8,207 bases of DNA, from contig JAICHT010000156.1 of the NCBI GenBank assembly GCA_025924755.1, positions 1-8,207 on the forward strand, read 5' to 3'. Of this stretch, positions 7,624-8,207 are shown piece by piece. This DNA is from Chitinophagaceae bacterium. GTDB lineage: Bacteria > Bacteroidota > Bacteroidia > Chitinophagales > Chitinophagaceae. Positions within the stretch are counted from its first letter, which is position 1. Each line of letters starts with the position of its first letter. The position numbers were made by a program, and so were the translations under genes. The notes beneath the pieces are model-generated. The model searched no databases and was not told the origin of the DNA. It saw only the letters and a program-made list of their open reading frames with translations.

Positions 7624-8207
7624 TTAATCCAATTGAAGCCGTAAGCGTTCTTTCAGTTCCTGCACCAAAGGGTAGTGCTCTGCCATTTTCTGATACTGTT
7701 CTTTAGCTGTAAGTGGCCTTTCATATTGGATAGTGCCGCCTTCCACTTCTATTAAAGTAATTGCAAACTGCAACTGTTTATTGCATAATTCCTTTTGCAA
7801 AAATTCCGAAGCGGCCGAACGTTCCATTTCTATAAATTTCTGCTGCAGGTTATTAGTAGCCGTCGCTTCAAAACTATTGTCGTCTTTAATATGCAAAGTG
7901 GCGAGTTCAAAACTTTGGGCAGCCGGGTTTTTTGCAGCTTTCAATATTGCGATATACTTATCCCAGCCGGCTTGTAACTGCACAGGTTGCAATGGCTTAT
8001 CTGCAATAATACTATCGGTGCAATTGGCCTTCTCTATTTGTTGCCGTAAACTGGCTAAAGAGGAAAGCTTTGATTTCCCGGCAAAAGGTTTAGCAGCCGG
8101 TGCAGGTGTTTGTTTAGGTTCCTGAATTTCTGTTGGTTTTTCGGCCCTTGTTTCTATTATGAGCTTAGCAGCCGTATCGTTTTTTGCAACAGCTGGTAAA
8201 GGTTTCG
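7624..8207 (-). CDS. dnaX: DNA polymerase III subunit gamma/tau, C-terminal part (5' truncated by window edge)
   Basis: The minus-strand frame is open from the right edge (first full codon 8205-8203) to TAA at 7626-7624, giving 193 residues. A TTG at 7992 is internal and not a start, since the frame continues upstream with sensible sequence. Seen: a linker rich in P, A, K, E and Q (window residues 1-45), a short helical segment LASLRQQIEK (50-59), then a compact domain from about 75 with W81 and Y84, LQQKFIEMER (110-119), and a tail ending in YPLVQELKERLRLQLD. This arrangement resembles the tau C-terminal region of Bacteroidota DnaX, the clamp-loader subunit that contacts the polymerase at the replication fork. 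The AAA+ ATPase part would lie outside the window, so the call rests on tail resemblance from memory only. The fusion gene follows 86 bases downstream on the same strand. Confidence 0.7.
   Translation of the reverse strand, partial: KPLPAVAKNDTAAKLIIETRAEKPTEIQEPKQTPAPAAKPFAGKSKLSSLASLRQQIEKANCTDSIIADKPLQPVQLQAGWDKYIAILKAAKNPAAQSFELATLHIKDDNSFEATATNNLQQKFIEMERSAASEFLQKELCNKQLQFAITLIEVEGGTIQYERPLTAKEQYQKMAEHYPLVQELKERLRLQLD

Noticed and set aside
7624..7992. Small stand-alone 122-residue gene starting at a TTG
   Set aside because: The frame stays open from 7992 to 8205 with a plausible linker sequence, so the TTG is an internal leucine codon of a longer gene.
7733..8125. 130-codon plus-strand open frame opposite the dnaX tail
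   Set aside because: The minus-strand frame carries the recognisable tail and runs through to the window edge; the plus-strand product is a C/S/A-rich shadow with no family resemblance.

Overview
The window looks like chromosomal core DNA of a Bacteroidota bacterium, most likely Chitinophagaceae or a close relative. This rests on the protein sequences (a Bacteroidota-type DnaX tail, a PDH E2 with two lipoyl domains, a MutS-like ATPase), the AT-rich gene starts that mostly lack a Shine-Dalgarno sequence, and the moderate, AT-leaning composition. I saw no mobile element, CRISPR array, tRNA or rRNA, and no stretch over 100 bases without a gene.

Layout. On the plus strand, bases 1-635 hold the C-terminal ATPase part of a MutS-like protein that is cut by the left edge. 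It is followed 54 bases later by a complete secreted M1-family zinc aminopeptidase (690-2279). This converges on a minus-strand block. Read in its own direction, that block runs: the C-terminal part of dnaX (cut by the right edge, ending at 7624), an 86-base gap, a 1139-residue three-domain membrane enzyme (7537-4118), a 77-base gap, and the pyruvate dehydrogenase E2 gene (4040-2340). A strong hairpin with a T-run in minus-strand sense (2310-2276) ends the block just before the converging aminopeptidase gene.

The most interesting gene is the 1139-residue protein. It fuses a GH18 (chitinase/YaaH-like) hydrolase domain, a NodB-type (CE4) polysaccharide deacetylase and a processive GT2 synthase with C-terminal membrane helices. 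All three catalytic motif sets look intact. The predicted topology puts hydrolase and deacetylase in the periplasm and the synthase site in the cytoplasm, so one chain could polymerise, deacetylate and cut an amino-sugar polymer. The activities are the same as those split between PgaC and PgaB in poly-N-acetylglucosamine synthesis, but with a GH18 hydrolase. The polymer is not known from the sequence.

The other genes are housekeeping or general functions (replication clamp loader, pyruvate to acetyl-CoA, peptide turnover, MutS-like ATPase). No common pathway joins them. The shared direction of dnaX, the fusion gene and E2 may mean some co-transcription, but palindromes in both gaps leave room for separate control.
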